Assembly (NCBI GenBank): GCA_034669505.1
Contig: JAXDNJ010000088.1
Location: 1 to 33,299 of the forward strand
Direction of reading: 5' to 3'
Length of the DNA stretch: 33,299 nucleotides
Source: JAFASC01 sp034669505
GTDB taxonomy: Bacteria > Pseudomonadota > Alphaproteobacteria > Rhizobiales > Beijerinckiaceae
Shown here: positions 23,381-31,171 of the stretch, piece by piece
How the letters are laid out: the number at the start of each line of letters is the position of its first letter
Numbering within the stretch: position 1 is the first letter of the stretch
The notes under the pieces: model-generated
What the model saw: only the letters and a program-made list of their open reading frames with translations
Database searches by the model: none
Told to the model about the DNA's origin: nothing
Position numbers and translations under genes: made by a program

Positions 23381-24220
23381 ATGGGAGCGGCCGGTAATCC
23401 AGCGAAGGTGTCAGCCGGCGCCCGCCCCGCGGCTGTGCCGAATGCTGCAGCTACCCCGCTGCTCGACGTCAGCGGCGTGACGCTGCAATACAAGACCCGC
23501 GATCACCTCGTCACCGCGACCTACCGCGTCGATTTCCAGGTCTTCCAATCCGACCGTTTCATCCTGCTCGGGCCATCCGGTTGCGGAAAATCGACGCTGC
23601 TGAAGGCTGTCGGCGGCTACATGAAGCCGGTCGAGGGGCACATCGCGCTCAAGGGCCGCGAGATCGACCGCCCCGGCCCCGAGCGCATGATGGTGTTTCA
23701 GGAATTCGACCAGCTTCTGCCGTGGAAGACGGTGAAACAGAACGTCACGTTCGCGCTGACCGCCAGCGGAAAGAGCAGAGGAAGCGCCGCCGAAAAGCAG
23801 GCGCTGTATTATATCGAGAAGGTCGGACTGACGAAATTCGCGGATTCTTACCCCCACACGCTGTCCGGCGGCATGAAGGCGCGCGTAGCCATCGCGCGCG
23901 GCATGGCGATGGAGCCCGACATCCTGCTCATGGACGAGCCTTTCGCCGCGCTCGATGCGCTGACGCGCCGGCGCATGCAGGACGAACTCCTGCAGCTCTG
24001 GGACGATACCAAGTTCACCGTCCTGTTCGTGACGCACTCGATTCCGGAGGCGGTGAAGATCGGCAACCGCATTCTGTTGCTGTCGCCGCATCCGGGGCAG
24101 GTGAAGGCCGAGCTAAATTCAAACGGTCACGACGAAGGCCAGGAAGGCGAGCGCCTGTCCGATCGCATTCACGGTCTGTTGTTCGCCGATCCCGTCGAAG
24201 AGGAGGTCGTCCATGACTGA
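23381..24220 (+). CDS. ABC transporter ATP-binding protein, NitT/TauT type
   Basis: Cytoplasmic ATPase of an import system for nitrate, taurine, alkanesulfonate or other small organic anions. Walker A is GPSGCGKST (64-72), the Q-loop is FQEFDQLLPW (106-115), the signature is LSGGMKARVAIARG (161-174), Walker B is ILLMDEPFAALD (181-192), and the switch His is in FVTHSIPEAV. The QLLPW pattern around the Q-loop and the family-typical spacing place it in the SsuB/TauB/NrtD group. The N-terminal 25 residues are an unconserved Ala/Pro-rich lead. The start is the ATG at 23381 after GAGGGAGAATGC. It overlaps the permease start by 8 bases, showing translational coupling. Confidence 0.93.
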   Translation: MGAAGNPAKVSAGARPAAVPNAAATPLLDVSGVTLQYKTRDHLVTATYRVDFQVFQSDRFILLGPSGCGKSTLLKAVGGYMKPVEGHIALKGREIDRPGPERMMVFQEFDQLLPWKTVKQNVTFALTASGKSRGSAAEKQALYYIEKVGLTKFADSYPHTLSGGMKARVAIARGMAMEPDILLMDEPFAALDALTRRRMQDELLQLWDDTKFTVLFVTHSIPEAVKIGNRILLLSPHPGQVKAELNSNGHDEGQEGERLSDRIHGLLFADPVEEEVVHD

Positions 24221-25103
24221 TCTCACCGCCAGCCATCTCGGCGGGCAGGTCGAGCGGCCGGAATTCGTGCTGCAAGGCGTCGGCTCGCAGGAATTCGGCG
24301 TCGTCGAGAAGCCGCTCTCGACCTGGGAGCGGCTCTATGAACAATCGACGCTGCGCAAGATCCTCATCCTCGTCGCCCTCGCGGTGACGTGGGAGGTCTA
24401 TGCGCGGTTCCTCGATAACGAGCTGCTGTTCCCGACGTTGACGGCCACTCTCGATGCATTCTGGGAGGGAATGCGCACCGGCGATCTGCCGCGGCGTATC
24501 GGCTACACGATCAAGGTCTTGCTCATGGGCTACGCGTCCGGCCTTTTCATCGCGGCCCTGATGACGGCGCTCGCCATCGGCTCGCGGATCGGCCAGGACA
24601 TACTCGAGACGCTGACTTCGATGTTCAATCCGCTGCCGGCGATCGCGCTTCTGCCGCTGTCGCTGATCTGGTTCGGCTTGGGCAACGGCAGCCTCGTCTT
24701 CGTGCTCATCCATTCGGTGTTGTGGGCGGTCGCGCTCAACACGCATTCCGGTTTCAAATCAGTTTCGCAGACGCAGCGGATGGTCGGGCGCAATTACGGC
24801 CTCAATGGGCCGCGCTACATCATGCAAATCCTCATCCCGGCGGCGTTTCCCTCGATCCTTACCGGACTGAAGATCGGTTGGGCCTTCGCCTGGCGCACGT
24901 TGATCGCGGCGGAACTCGTCTTCGGCGTCAGTTCCGGCGGCGGCGGGCTCGGCTGGTTCATCTTCGAACGCAAGAACCAGCTCGAAATCCCCTCCGTCTT
25001 TGCCGGCCTGCTCTGCGTCATTCTGATCGGCCTTCTCGTTGAGAACCTGATCTTCCGGGTGATCGAGGAGCGCACCGTGCGTAAATGGGGGATGCAGGCC
25101 TAA
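24213..25103 (+). CDS. ABC transporter permease, NitT/TauT type
   Basis: A 296-residue inner-membrane subunit with about six helices, beginning LRKILILVALAVTWEVYARF. The EAA loop that docks on the ATPase is in SVSQTQRMVGRNYGLNGPRY and ends IPAAFPSILTGLKIGWAFAW. The family stretch FNPLPAIALLPLSLIWFGLG is present, and AELVFGVSSGGGGLGWFIF follows. A 50-residue cytoplasmic N-terminal segment precedes helix 1. It forms the channel with the ATPase upstream, whose last 8 bases it overlaps. No periplasmic binding protein gene lies on either side, so the import specificity must come from a gene elsewhere. The helicase gene begins 43 bases later. Confidence 0.92.
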   Translation: MTDLTASHLGGQVERPEFVLQGVGSQEFGVVEKPLSTWERLYEQSTLRKILILVALAVTWEVYARFLDNELLFPTLTATLDAFWEGMRTGDLPRRIGYTIKVLLMGYASGLFIAALMTALAIGSRIGQDILETLTSMFNPLPAIALLPLSLIWFGLGNGSLVFVLIHSVLWAVALNTHSGFKSVSQTQRMVGRNYGLNGPRYIMQILIPAAFPSILTGLKIGWAFAWRTLIAAELVFGVSSGGGGLGWFIFERKNQLEIPSVFAGLLCVILIGLLVENLIFRVIEERTVRKWGMQA

Positions 25104-25146
25104 AGCGGGCGTTTGCTGCAGGGGGAGAATCCTCTACACCGCTCAG

Positions 25147-26238
25147 ATGCAATGGTCGCCCGAGCAGGATTCAGCGCTCAAAACCGTCTCGCGCTGGATC
25201 GAGAGCGGCAGCAAGCAAGTGTTCCGCCTCTTCGGCTATGCCGGGACCGGCAAGACGACGCTCGCGCGCCATCTCGCGCAACATATCGATGGCGAGGTGG
25301 CGTTCGGCGCGTTTACCGGCAAAGCGGCGCTCGTCATGCGCGCCAAAGGGTGCACAGACGCGCGTACCATCCATGGCCTCATCTACAGGCCGAAAAGCAT
25401 GGAAGAGGAAGAGCCGTCCTTCGTCTTGAACGAGGACAGCGCCGCCTCGAACGCGAGCCTCATCGTCATCGATGAATGCTCGATGGTCGATGCCGACCTC
25501 GGCCGCGATCTCCTGTCCTTCGGCAAAAAGGTGCTGGTGCTCGGCGACCCCGCGCAATTGCCGCCGGTGAAAGGCGGCGGCTTCTTCACCGAAGCGGAAC
25601 CCGACATCATGCTGACCGAAGTGCATCGACAAGCGGCCGACGATCCGATCATCCGCATGTCGATGATCGTGCGCGACGGCGGACGCATCACGCGCGGCAC
25701 ATACGGGCGTTCGCGCGTGATCGGGCGCGATGAGATCGACACCGACACCGTGAAGGATGCCGATCAGGTTCTTGTCGGCCTCAACAAGACCCGCCGCGCC
25801 TATAACAGGCGCCTCCGCGAACTCGGCGGGTATTCCGGCACATTGCCGGCGGCCGGCGAGAAGCTCGTCTGCCTCAAGAACAACAGGCAGAAAGGGCTGC
25901 TCAACGGCGGCATTTTCACCGTTGAAAAGGCCGCAATGGTCCGGCGCGGCAAAGTACGCATGGCCGTGCGACCGGAGGAATCACGCGGCGGCAAGCCGAT
26001 CCGCGTCGGTGTCCTGCCGCAATTCTTCGAGGGCGGCGAGGACGAAATTCCCTATGCGCTTCGCCGCAACTCCGATGAATTCGATTTCGGTTACGCACTG
26101 ACGGTGCACAAAGCGCAGGGCTCGCAATGGGATGATGTCGTGCTGTTTGACGAGAGCTACGCGTTCCGCGAGCACCGGGCGCGCTGGCTTTATACCGGCA
26201 TCACAAGAGCGGCGGAGCGGCTGATCGTGGTGGTTTGA
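25147..26238 (+). CDS. RecD-like ATP-dependent DNA helicase (superfamily 1)
   Basis: A 363-residue SF1 helicase of the RecD/TraA-like group, here without the extra domains of RecD2. Motifs in order: Walker A LFGYAGTGKTT (28-38), motif Ia AFTGKAALVMRAKG, motif II VIDECSMVD (107-115), motif III VLGDPAQLPPV, a TEVHRQ segment, motif V FGYALTVHKAQGSQWDDVVL and motif VI LYTGITRAAERL. These are complete, so ATP-driven 5'-3' unwinding or translocation is expected. Such short helicases are common in alphaproteobacterial chromosomes and their cellular role is not settled. There is no partner nuclease nearby. The ATG at 25147 opens the conserved WSPEQDSAL. The 117-base gap to the convergent cfa gene holds no recognised element. 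Confidence 0.9.
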   Translation: MQWSPEQDSALKTVSRWIESGSKQVFRLFGYAGTGKTTLARHLAQHIDGEVAFGAFTGKAALVMRAKGCTDARTIHGLIYRPKSMEEEEPSFVLNEDSAASNASLIVIDECSMVDADLGRDLLSFGKKVLVLGDPAQLPPVKGGGFFTEAEPDIMLTEVHRQAADDPIIRMSMIVRDGGRITRGTYGRSRVIGRDEIDTDTVKDADQVLVGLNKTRRAYNRRLRELGGYSGTLPAAGEKLVCLKNNRQKGLLNGGIFTVEKAAMVRRGKVRMAVRPEESRGGKPIRVGVLPQFFEGGEDEIPYALRRNSDEFDFGYALTVHKAQGSQWDDVVLFDESYAFREHRARWLYTGITRAAERLIVVV

Positions 26239-26355
26239 TCTAAGCTGCGAACGCGCGCTCGATCAGCGCCGCCTCGTTCTGTCCGAGGCTGGTTGAAGTC
26301 CGCGTCTTCCAGAAGCGCTCTCACTAACCAACGGACCGGTTACGCTCGCGTGACC

Positions 26356-27618
26356 TCATTGGCCGGCGAGCTGCAAGCCGGGTGCAGGCTTGCTTTCCCC
26401 TGCGCGCAGCTCGTTTTCGCGCGCCTCGATGTAGTCGCGCGTGATGTGCGGCAGCGCGTAGACATTCTTGGCGAGCTGGATTTGCCAGACGACGTGGTGC
26501 TCGTAGAGGAAGACGTAGCGCGCGCCGCGAAGATAGAATTCCCACATCCGGCAGAACCGCTCGTCGTAGATCGCCTTGGCTTTCTCTCGATTGGCCTCAA
26601 ACCGGTCGGCCCAAATTTGCAACGTTTTGGCATAATGCAGGCGCAGAACCTCGATATCGAGCACCATGAGTCCGGCGCGTTCGATATGCGGCAGGATTTC
26701 GGAAAGGCCGGGTATGTAGCCGCCTGGGAAAATGTATTTGTCGACCCAGGGGCTGGTTGCGCCCGGGCCGTCGGTGCGGCCGATCGTATGCAGGAGTGCG
26801 ATGCCGTTATCATTCAAGCACGACGCAATCTTCTCGAAGAATTGCCGGTAATAATTCACGCCGACATGCTCGAACATGCCGACGGAGACGATGCGATCGA
26901 ATTGCCCCTGCACCCGGCGATAATCTTGCAGTTCGAAACGGGCCTGATTGCTCAAGCCTGATTCGACCGCGCGCTCGTTCGCGACCGCGATCTGCTCTTT
27001 CGACAGCGTCACACCCGTGACAGTCGCGCCGGCGACGCGCGCGAGATAGAGGCCGAGCCCGCCCCACCCGCAGCCGATGTCGAGCACGCTTTGGCCGGGG
27101 TCGATCGCAAGTTTGGCCGCGATGTGCCGCTTCTTTGCGAGCTGCGCCTCCTCGAGGCTCTGCGCATCATGCTCGAAATAGGCGCAGGAATATTGCCGAT
27201 CTTCATCCAGGAAGAGCGAATAGAGGTCGTTTCCGATATCGTAATGGTGCGCGACATTACGCCTGGCGCGCTGCGGGTTGTTGCGCTGCTGCAGCGCGCG
27301 CAAGGCAATTCTCGTCTTGAACAGCATGCGCAGCCAGGCCGGCGCATCGTTGCGGATGGCGTTGCGCGAAACGAGCGCGAGAACGTCGTCCAGCGAACCG
27401 CGCACCACATCGGCGCGGCCGTCCATATAGAGCTCGCCGAAGGCAAGCTCCGGATTGCGCAGAAGCGCCCATAGCGCTTTGGAATCCCGGATCGCAATTC
27501 GGGGGGGATCTGCGACGTTCGGCTCCCCGAAGCGCATCACCTCGCCGCTTGGCAGCGCAAACTCAAGTGCGCCTTCTTTGACGAAGCCCGAGAGGAATTT
27601 CTCGATCAATTTGGGCAT
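26356..27618 (-). CDS. cfa: Cyclopropane-fatty-acyl-phospholipid synthase
   Basis: SAM-dependent enzyme that adds a methylene bridge across the double bond of membrane phospholipid acyl chains, usually as cells enter stationary phase or acid stress. At 420 residues it has the usual length. The N-terminal lipid-interaction domain includes ELYMDGRADV and NVAHHYDIGNDLYSLFLDED. The methyltransferase domain has SAM motif I VLDIGCGWGGLGLYLA, then GVTLSKEQIAVANERA, ELQDYRR and SVGMFEHVG. QYSCAYF and SPWVDKYIFPGGYIPGLSEI are also family hallmarks. It acts at the inner face of the membrane. The start ATG at 27618 precedes PKLIEKFLSGF. It stands alone, convergent with the helicase gene. Confidence 0.94.
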   Translation of the reverse strand: MPKLIEKFLSGFVKEGALEFALPSGEVMRFGEPNVADPPRIAIRDSKALWALLRNPELAFGELYMDGRADVVRGSLDDVLALVSRNAIRNDAPAWLRMLFKTRIALRALQQRNNPQRARRNVAHHYDIGNDLYSLFLDEDRQYSCAYFEHDAQSLEEAQLAKKRHIAAKLAIDPGQSVLDIGCGWGGLGLYLARVAGATVTGVTLSKEQIAVANERAVESGLSNQARFELQDYRRVQGQFDRIVSVGMFEHVGVNYYRQFFEKIASCLNDNGIALLHTIGRTDGPGATSPWVDKYIFPGGYIPGLSEILPHIERAGLMVLDIEVLRLHYAKTLQIWADRFEANREKAKAIYDERFCRMWEFYLRGARYVFLYEHHVVWQIQLAKNVYALPHITRDYIEARENELRAGESKPAPGLQLAGQ

Positions 27619-27784
27619 AACTCGCCTCTCAGGTTGCGCCCCTCCCTCACCCCTCAGGTGATCGCGGGTTGGCTCCGGCCGGAACTGCCATATGGACCTC
27701 GCGTTGGCCCGCGGAGAATGGTTTCTGAGCCTTCTACCGTCAAGGTGACGCAGGGCTCAGGCTTGCGGCCGAGGAGTGATAATC

Positions 27785-27948
27785 ATGAAAACTCGCACCA
27801 GCGGCACCATCGCCGCTTTGCTGCTTGGGCGGCAGTCTATGGCGGGCCGGCAGCAGCGCAATTTCAGGGGGTCGGCGGACACGTCGGCAGCGTAGGAGTT
27901 CCGCATATGGCTGCTGGAGGCACCGGGGGTGCGCTTCTTCTCGTTTGA
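27785..27948 (+). pseudogene. Frameshifted small exported protein (signal peptide split by a one-base shift)
   Basis: GAGGAG (27771-27776) lies eight bases before the ATG at 27785, which reads MKTRTSGTIAALLLG. That frame soon turns Arg-rich and stops. Changing frame by one base near 27828 (a run of Gs) gives AAVYGGPAAAQFQGVGGH and on to GGALLLV with a stop at 27946-27948. The joined product would be a typical signal peptide with an A-x-A cleavage site and a short Gly-rich mature part. I read it as a recent frameshift or sequencing slip in a small exported protein of about 50 residues. The flanks 27619-27784 and 27949-28116 contain nothing else I recognise. Confidence 0.45.
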
Positions 27949-28116
27949 CCCTAAATGTTGCCGTCAGGATCTCACTCTTGCGGCGAAGCTGCTCCTGAGA
28001 CCTTCTGCCTCTCGCCTCCTGCAATTAGAAGAGTTATGAGATAGCATCTGGGCGTGGCCGGGCCCATCAGCTCGGCTCTGAAGAGCGCGACATCAGCGCG
28101 CCGGCAAGGACACGTG

Positions 28117-29409
28117 ATGGAGTATCGGCGCTTCTTCGAGACGGCGATCGGCAAGCTCAAATCGGAGCGTCGCTACCGCATTTTCGCCGATCTCGAACGC
28201 GATGCGAGCTCCTATCCCAGCGCGAAATGGTACCGCAACGGCAATGCCGGCGACGTGACCATCTGGTGCTCGAACGACTATCTCGGCATGGGGCGCCATC
28301 CCGACGTCATCGCGGCGATGCGCGACACGGCCGCGAAAGTGGGCGTCGGCGCCGGCGGCACGCGCAACATTTCCGGTACCAATCACGCCGTCGTCGAGCT
28401 CGAAGCCGAGCTCGCGGACCTGCACGCCAAAGAGGGCGCGCTCGTCTTCACCTCGGGCTGGATATCGAATCTCGCGGCGATTTCGACGATCGCCGACCTC
28501 TTGCCGAACTGCCTGATCCTGTCGGACGCGCTCAACCACAATTCGATGATCGAGGGCATCCGACGCTCCTGCGCCGAGCGCCAGATTTTCCGCCATAACG
28601 ATCTCGCCCATCTCGAACAGCTCCTACAGGAGGCGGGCCAAGAGCGCGCAAAGCTCATCGTCTTCGAGAGCCTCTATTCAATGGACGGCGACATCGCCCC
28701 GATTGCTGAGATCGCGCATCTTGCCGAGCGCTACAACGCGATGACTTACATGGACGAGGTGCACGCCGTCGGCCTTTACGGTCCGCGGGGCGGCGGCATC
28801 GCCGATCGCGACGGGGTCATGCATCGCATCGACGTGATCGAAGGTACGCTGGCGAAAGGCTTCGGCACGCTTGGCGGCTATATCGCGGCAGACAGTGCGA
28901 TCGTCGACGCCGTACGCTCGTATGCATCGGCGTTCATCTTCACGACGGCGTTGCCGCCGGCCGTCGCTGCCGCAGCGCATGCGGCCGTGCGCCACCTGAA
29001 GAATTCGCAAGCCGAACGCGAGCTGCATCAGCGGCAGGCGCGCACGACCAAGCATGCGCTTATTGCCGCGGGACTTCCCGTTCCCGACAATCCCTCGCAC
29101 ATCGTGCCGGTGATGGTGCGCGACGCGGAGCTCTGCAAGGCGGCAAGCGATCTCCTGCTCGAGCGCCACGGCATCTATATCCAGCCGATCAACTATCCGA
29201 CGGTCGCGCGCGGCACCGAGCGGCTGCGCATCACGCCTTCACCAATGCACAGCGATGCGCATATCGCCGAACTCGTCGATGCGCTCGTCGATGTGTGGAA
29301 GACGCTGAAAATTCCGATCGCCTCGGCGCCAACGGCCGAGATCGTCGAATTTCCGAACCGAAACGACGCGCGCTGCACGTATCCGGATTTCAAGCTCGCG
29401 GCGGAATAG
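28117..29409 (+). CDS. hemA: 5-aminolevulinate synthase (C4 pathway)
   Basis: PLP enzyme that condenses glycine and succinyl-CoA to 5-aminolevulinate, the first step of heme and corrinoid synthesis in alphaproteobacteria. It is 430 residues. PLP is held by Lys247 in EGTLAKGFGTLGGYIA, with Asp213 and His216 in YMDEVHAVGLYG and His141 in DALNHNSMIEG. Other marks are WCSNDYLGMGRHP, GVGAGGTRNISGTNHAVVEL, FESLYSMDGDIAPI and INYPTVARGTERLRITPSP. The ATG at 28117 is chosen because AAGGA lies six bases upstream and MEYRRFFETAI is the family start. A 25-residue C-terminal tail follows the core. It is convergent with the RidA gene, 10 bases between stops. No FnrL-type site was noticed upstream. Confidence 0.97.
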   Translation: MEYRRFFETAIGKLKSERRYRIFADLERDASSYPSAKWYRNGNAGDVTIWCSNDYLGMGRHPDVIAAMRDTAAKVGVGAGGTRNISGTNHAVVELEAELADLHAKEGALVFTSGWISNLAAISTIADLLPNCLILSDALNHNSMIEGIRRSCAERQIFRHNDLAHLEQLLQEAGQERAKLIVFESLYSMDGDIAPIAEIAHLAERYNAMTYMDEVHAVGLYGPRGGGIADRDGVMHRIDVIEGTLAKGFGTLGGYIAADSAIVDAVRSYASAFIFTTALPPAVAAAAHAAVRHLKNSQAERELHQRQARTTKHALIAAGLPVPDNPSHIVPVMVRDAELCKAASDLLLERHGIYIQPINYPTVARGTERLRITPSPMHSDAHIAELVDALVDVWKTLKIPIASAPTAEIVEFPNRNDARCTYPDFKLAAE

Positions 29410-29419
29410 GCGCGGCGGA

Positions 29420-29812
29420 TCACTCTCCGCTCTGCCGGCGTTCCAAATCCGGCCGATAGGCGATCGCTTCGATCTCGATCTTGGCATCGACCATCAGTCG
29501 CGCCTCAATCGTCGAGCGCGCCGGCATTCCGGAAAAATGCTCGGCATAGACTTTGTTGAAGCGCGCGAAATCGCGTGCGTCTTCGATGAAGACTGTGACC
29601 TTGACGACATCGGCGAGCGAGCAGCCGGCCTCGTTCAGGATGCGCGTGATCTGCACGATCGCGGCTTCCGTCTGCTCCTCGATCGAGCCGGTATGAACGC
29701 CGCCCTTCGAATCGCGCGGGATTTGGCCGGACACGAACACGAAATCTCCGGCCCTGACTGCCGGCGCAAACGGCAATCCGCCGTGTGGGGCTCCGATATT
29801 TTGGCGCGTCAC
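29420..29812 (-). CDS. RidA/YjgF family protein
   Basis: Members of this family hydrolyse reactive enamine/imine intermediates released by PLP enzymes, or act in purine and amino-acid catabolism. At 130 residues it has the normal one-domain length. Marks are AVRAGDFVFVSGQIPRD, TGSIEEQTEAAIVQITRILN, DVVKVTVFIEDARDF, FNKVYAEHF and ARSTIEARLMVDAKIEIEAI. The Arg in PARSTIEA corresponds to the carboxylate-binding Arg of RidA. The GTG at 29812 is preferred because GGAGGAG lies five bases upstream and TRQNIGAPHG is the conserved beginning; an ATG at 29839 would add nine residues. Cytosolic. Confidence 0.9.
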   Translation of the reverse strand: MTRQNIGAPHGGLPFAPAVRAGDFVFVSGQIPRDSKGGVHTGSIEEQTEAAIVQITRILNEAGCSLADVVKVTVFIEDARDFARFNKVYAEHFSGMPARSTIEARLMVDAKIEIEAIAYRPDLERRQSGE

Positions 29813-29903
29813 GTCTTCTCCTCCGGAAAGGTGGATCATGCCACAGCTATCTCACCGCGTCATCGGCTGTCGACGCGGTGCGCCGGCGCGCTATCATGCG
29901 TGC

Positions 29904-30254
29904 ATGAAATGCGGAATTTGGCTGTTGATCCTGATCTTTGCAGCGGTCGCGAGCGATTGCGCCGCTGGCGCGGCGGAGACGAACGATTATCCGACGTCCG
30001 CGCGCGCCGACTACGTCTTCGGCTGCATGAAAGTGAACGGCGAGACACGCCAAGCGCTCGAGCAATGTTCGTGCTCGATCGACGTGATCGCATCGATCAT
30101 TCCTTACCCTAGATATGTCGAGGCGGAGACGGTCGCGAGCATGAATCAGGCGCTCGGCCAGATCGGCGCCATGTTCCGCGGCGCCAACGAGGCCAAAGGC
30201 ATATTGGCGGACCTGCGCCGCGCACAGGCTGAGGCGGAAATCCGCTGCTTCTAG
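29904..30254 (+). CDS. Small exported Cys-containing protein of PQQ-dehydrogenase neighbourhoods
   Basis: A 116-residue protein. MKCGIWLLILIFAAVASDCA is a signal peptide, probably cut after AAGAA. The mature part begins near ETNDYPTSARADYVFGCMKV. It has conserved-looking ALEQCSCSIDVIASIIPYPR, a helical segment YVEAETVASMNQALGQIGAM, and ends LRRAQAEAEIRCF. The four mature Cys (one in FGC, two in CSC, one before the last residue) probably pair in the periplasm. From memory, similar proteins sit beside methanol or other quinoprotein dehydrogenase genes in Hyphomicrobiales, but no function is established. It is convergent with the SoxYZ-like gene, 3 bases between stops. The ATG at 29904 is chosen as the start of the signal peptide. 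Confidence 0.8.
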   Translation: MKCGIWLLILIFAAVASDCAAGAAETNDYPTSARADYVFGCMKVNGETRQALEQCSCSIDVIASIIPYPRYVEAETVASMNQALGQIGAMFRGANEAKGILADLRRAQAEAEIRCF

Positions 30255-30257
30255 CGC

Positions 30258-31088
30258 CTACATCTCGCCGCCGATCGGCCATTCCGACTTGAACTCTTTG
30301 CCGCCGGAATCGCGTGCCTCGACACGCATGATCTTGGCGCCGTTCGGCTTGTACGTGAAGCGGAAGTTCGGATCCTCCGAGATCGAAATGCCACCTTCCA
30401 TGGCAAAGATCAGGTCATCGCCCTGGAACACTTTGAGGCCGTCGATATAGCGCGCTGGGATGTAGAGATGGCTCACCTGATCCATCTGCAGGCCGGAATT
30501 GTTGGGATGACGTATCATCAATTGCGCTTCGCGTAATGCGGGCGCGCTCGCCGCATCCGGCTTTGCCGCGATTTCACGAAAACGCATCTTGCCAATGTGC
30601 GCATCGGCTTCATCGGGATTCTTACCTGCAGGCGCCGAGCAGCCGCCCGCCGCTTTGACGTATTTCTGCACGACATAAAGCTGGCCGTCGGACAGTTCGG
30701 CAACCTCATGGACGTTGGTGTAATCATTGACCCGCAGCCGCGTCGCGATGGACGTCACGCCCGAGTTCGCGCCGATCTCAAAGGACGCAGCCATCGGCGC
30801 GGGATTCTGGTCGATGACGAGGGTGATCTTTTTGACCTGGCGCGTGTCGCCCGGCGGCAGCTCGAAGCCGAGCGTCATCGGCACAAGCGCGGCGTCCTCG
30901 GCCCGATAAGGCGCGTCAAGCGTGATCAGGCCCTCGCCATTTTGCATGGCGCGGCCGTGAAAGAGGTCGCTGACGAGGCTCGGCCAAGGGTCGGGCGGGG
31001 CCGGACTCTGCGCAAGCGCGCCCGCACCAAGACCGATCGCCAGCGCGAGCGCTCCACCTGCACGGCCGAGAAAGGATGAGGCTCGCAT
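30258..31088 (-). CDS. Quinoprotein dehydrogenase-associated SoxYZ-like carrier
   Basis: A periplasmic fusion of SoxY- and SoxZ-like domains, 276 residues. The signal peptide ends near ALAQSPA (residue 27). The SoxY-like part (about 40-155) contains KKITLVIDQNPAPMAASFEI and closes with KAAGGCSAPAGKN. Cys150 sits where SoxY carries its covalent substrate, although the GGC motif is internal because of the fusion. The SoxZ-like part (about 185-276) contains REAQLMIRHPNNSGLQMDQV and PNFRFTYKPNGAKIMRVEAR. Proteins of this type are known next to PQQ dehydrogenases and may shuttle a small group or electrons. Its gene follows the metallohydrolase by 83 bases on the same strand. Start ATG 31088. Confidence 0.88.
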   Translation of the reverse strand: MRASSFLGRAGGALALAIGLGAGALAQSPAPPDPWPSLVSDLFHGRAMQNGEGLITLDAPYRAEDAALVPMTLGFELPPGDTRQVKKITLVIDQNPAPMAASFEIGANSGVTSIATRLRVNDYTNVHEVAELSDGQLYVVQKYVKAAGGCSAPAGKNPDEADAHIGKMRFREIAAKPDAASAPALREAQLMIRHPNNSGLQMDQVSHLYIPARYIDGLKVFQGDDLIFAMEGGISISEDPNFRFTYKPNGAKIMRVEARDSGGKEFKSEWPIGGEM

Positions 31089-31171
31089 CGCGAGAAGTCT
31101 CCTCAAAGCACCCGCAAGTTCATCACAGGCATGTTGCCTATCTAAGGCTTCCGGGCCCCATCGCCAAGCCA

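Noticed and set aside
26239..26355. Short minus-strand open stretch ending AALIERAFAA with stop near 26241
   Set aside because: About 25 codons between stops with no start codon; it could be the tail of a lost gene but there is too little to support it.
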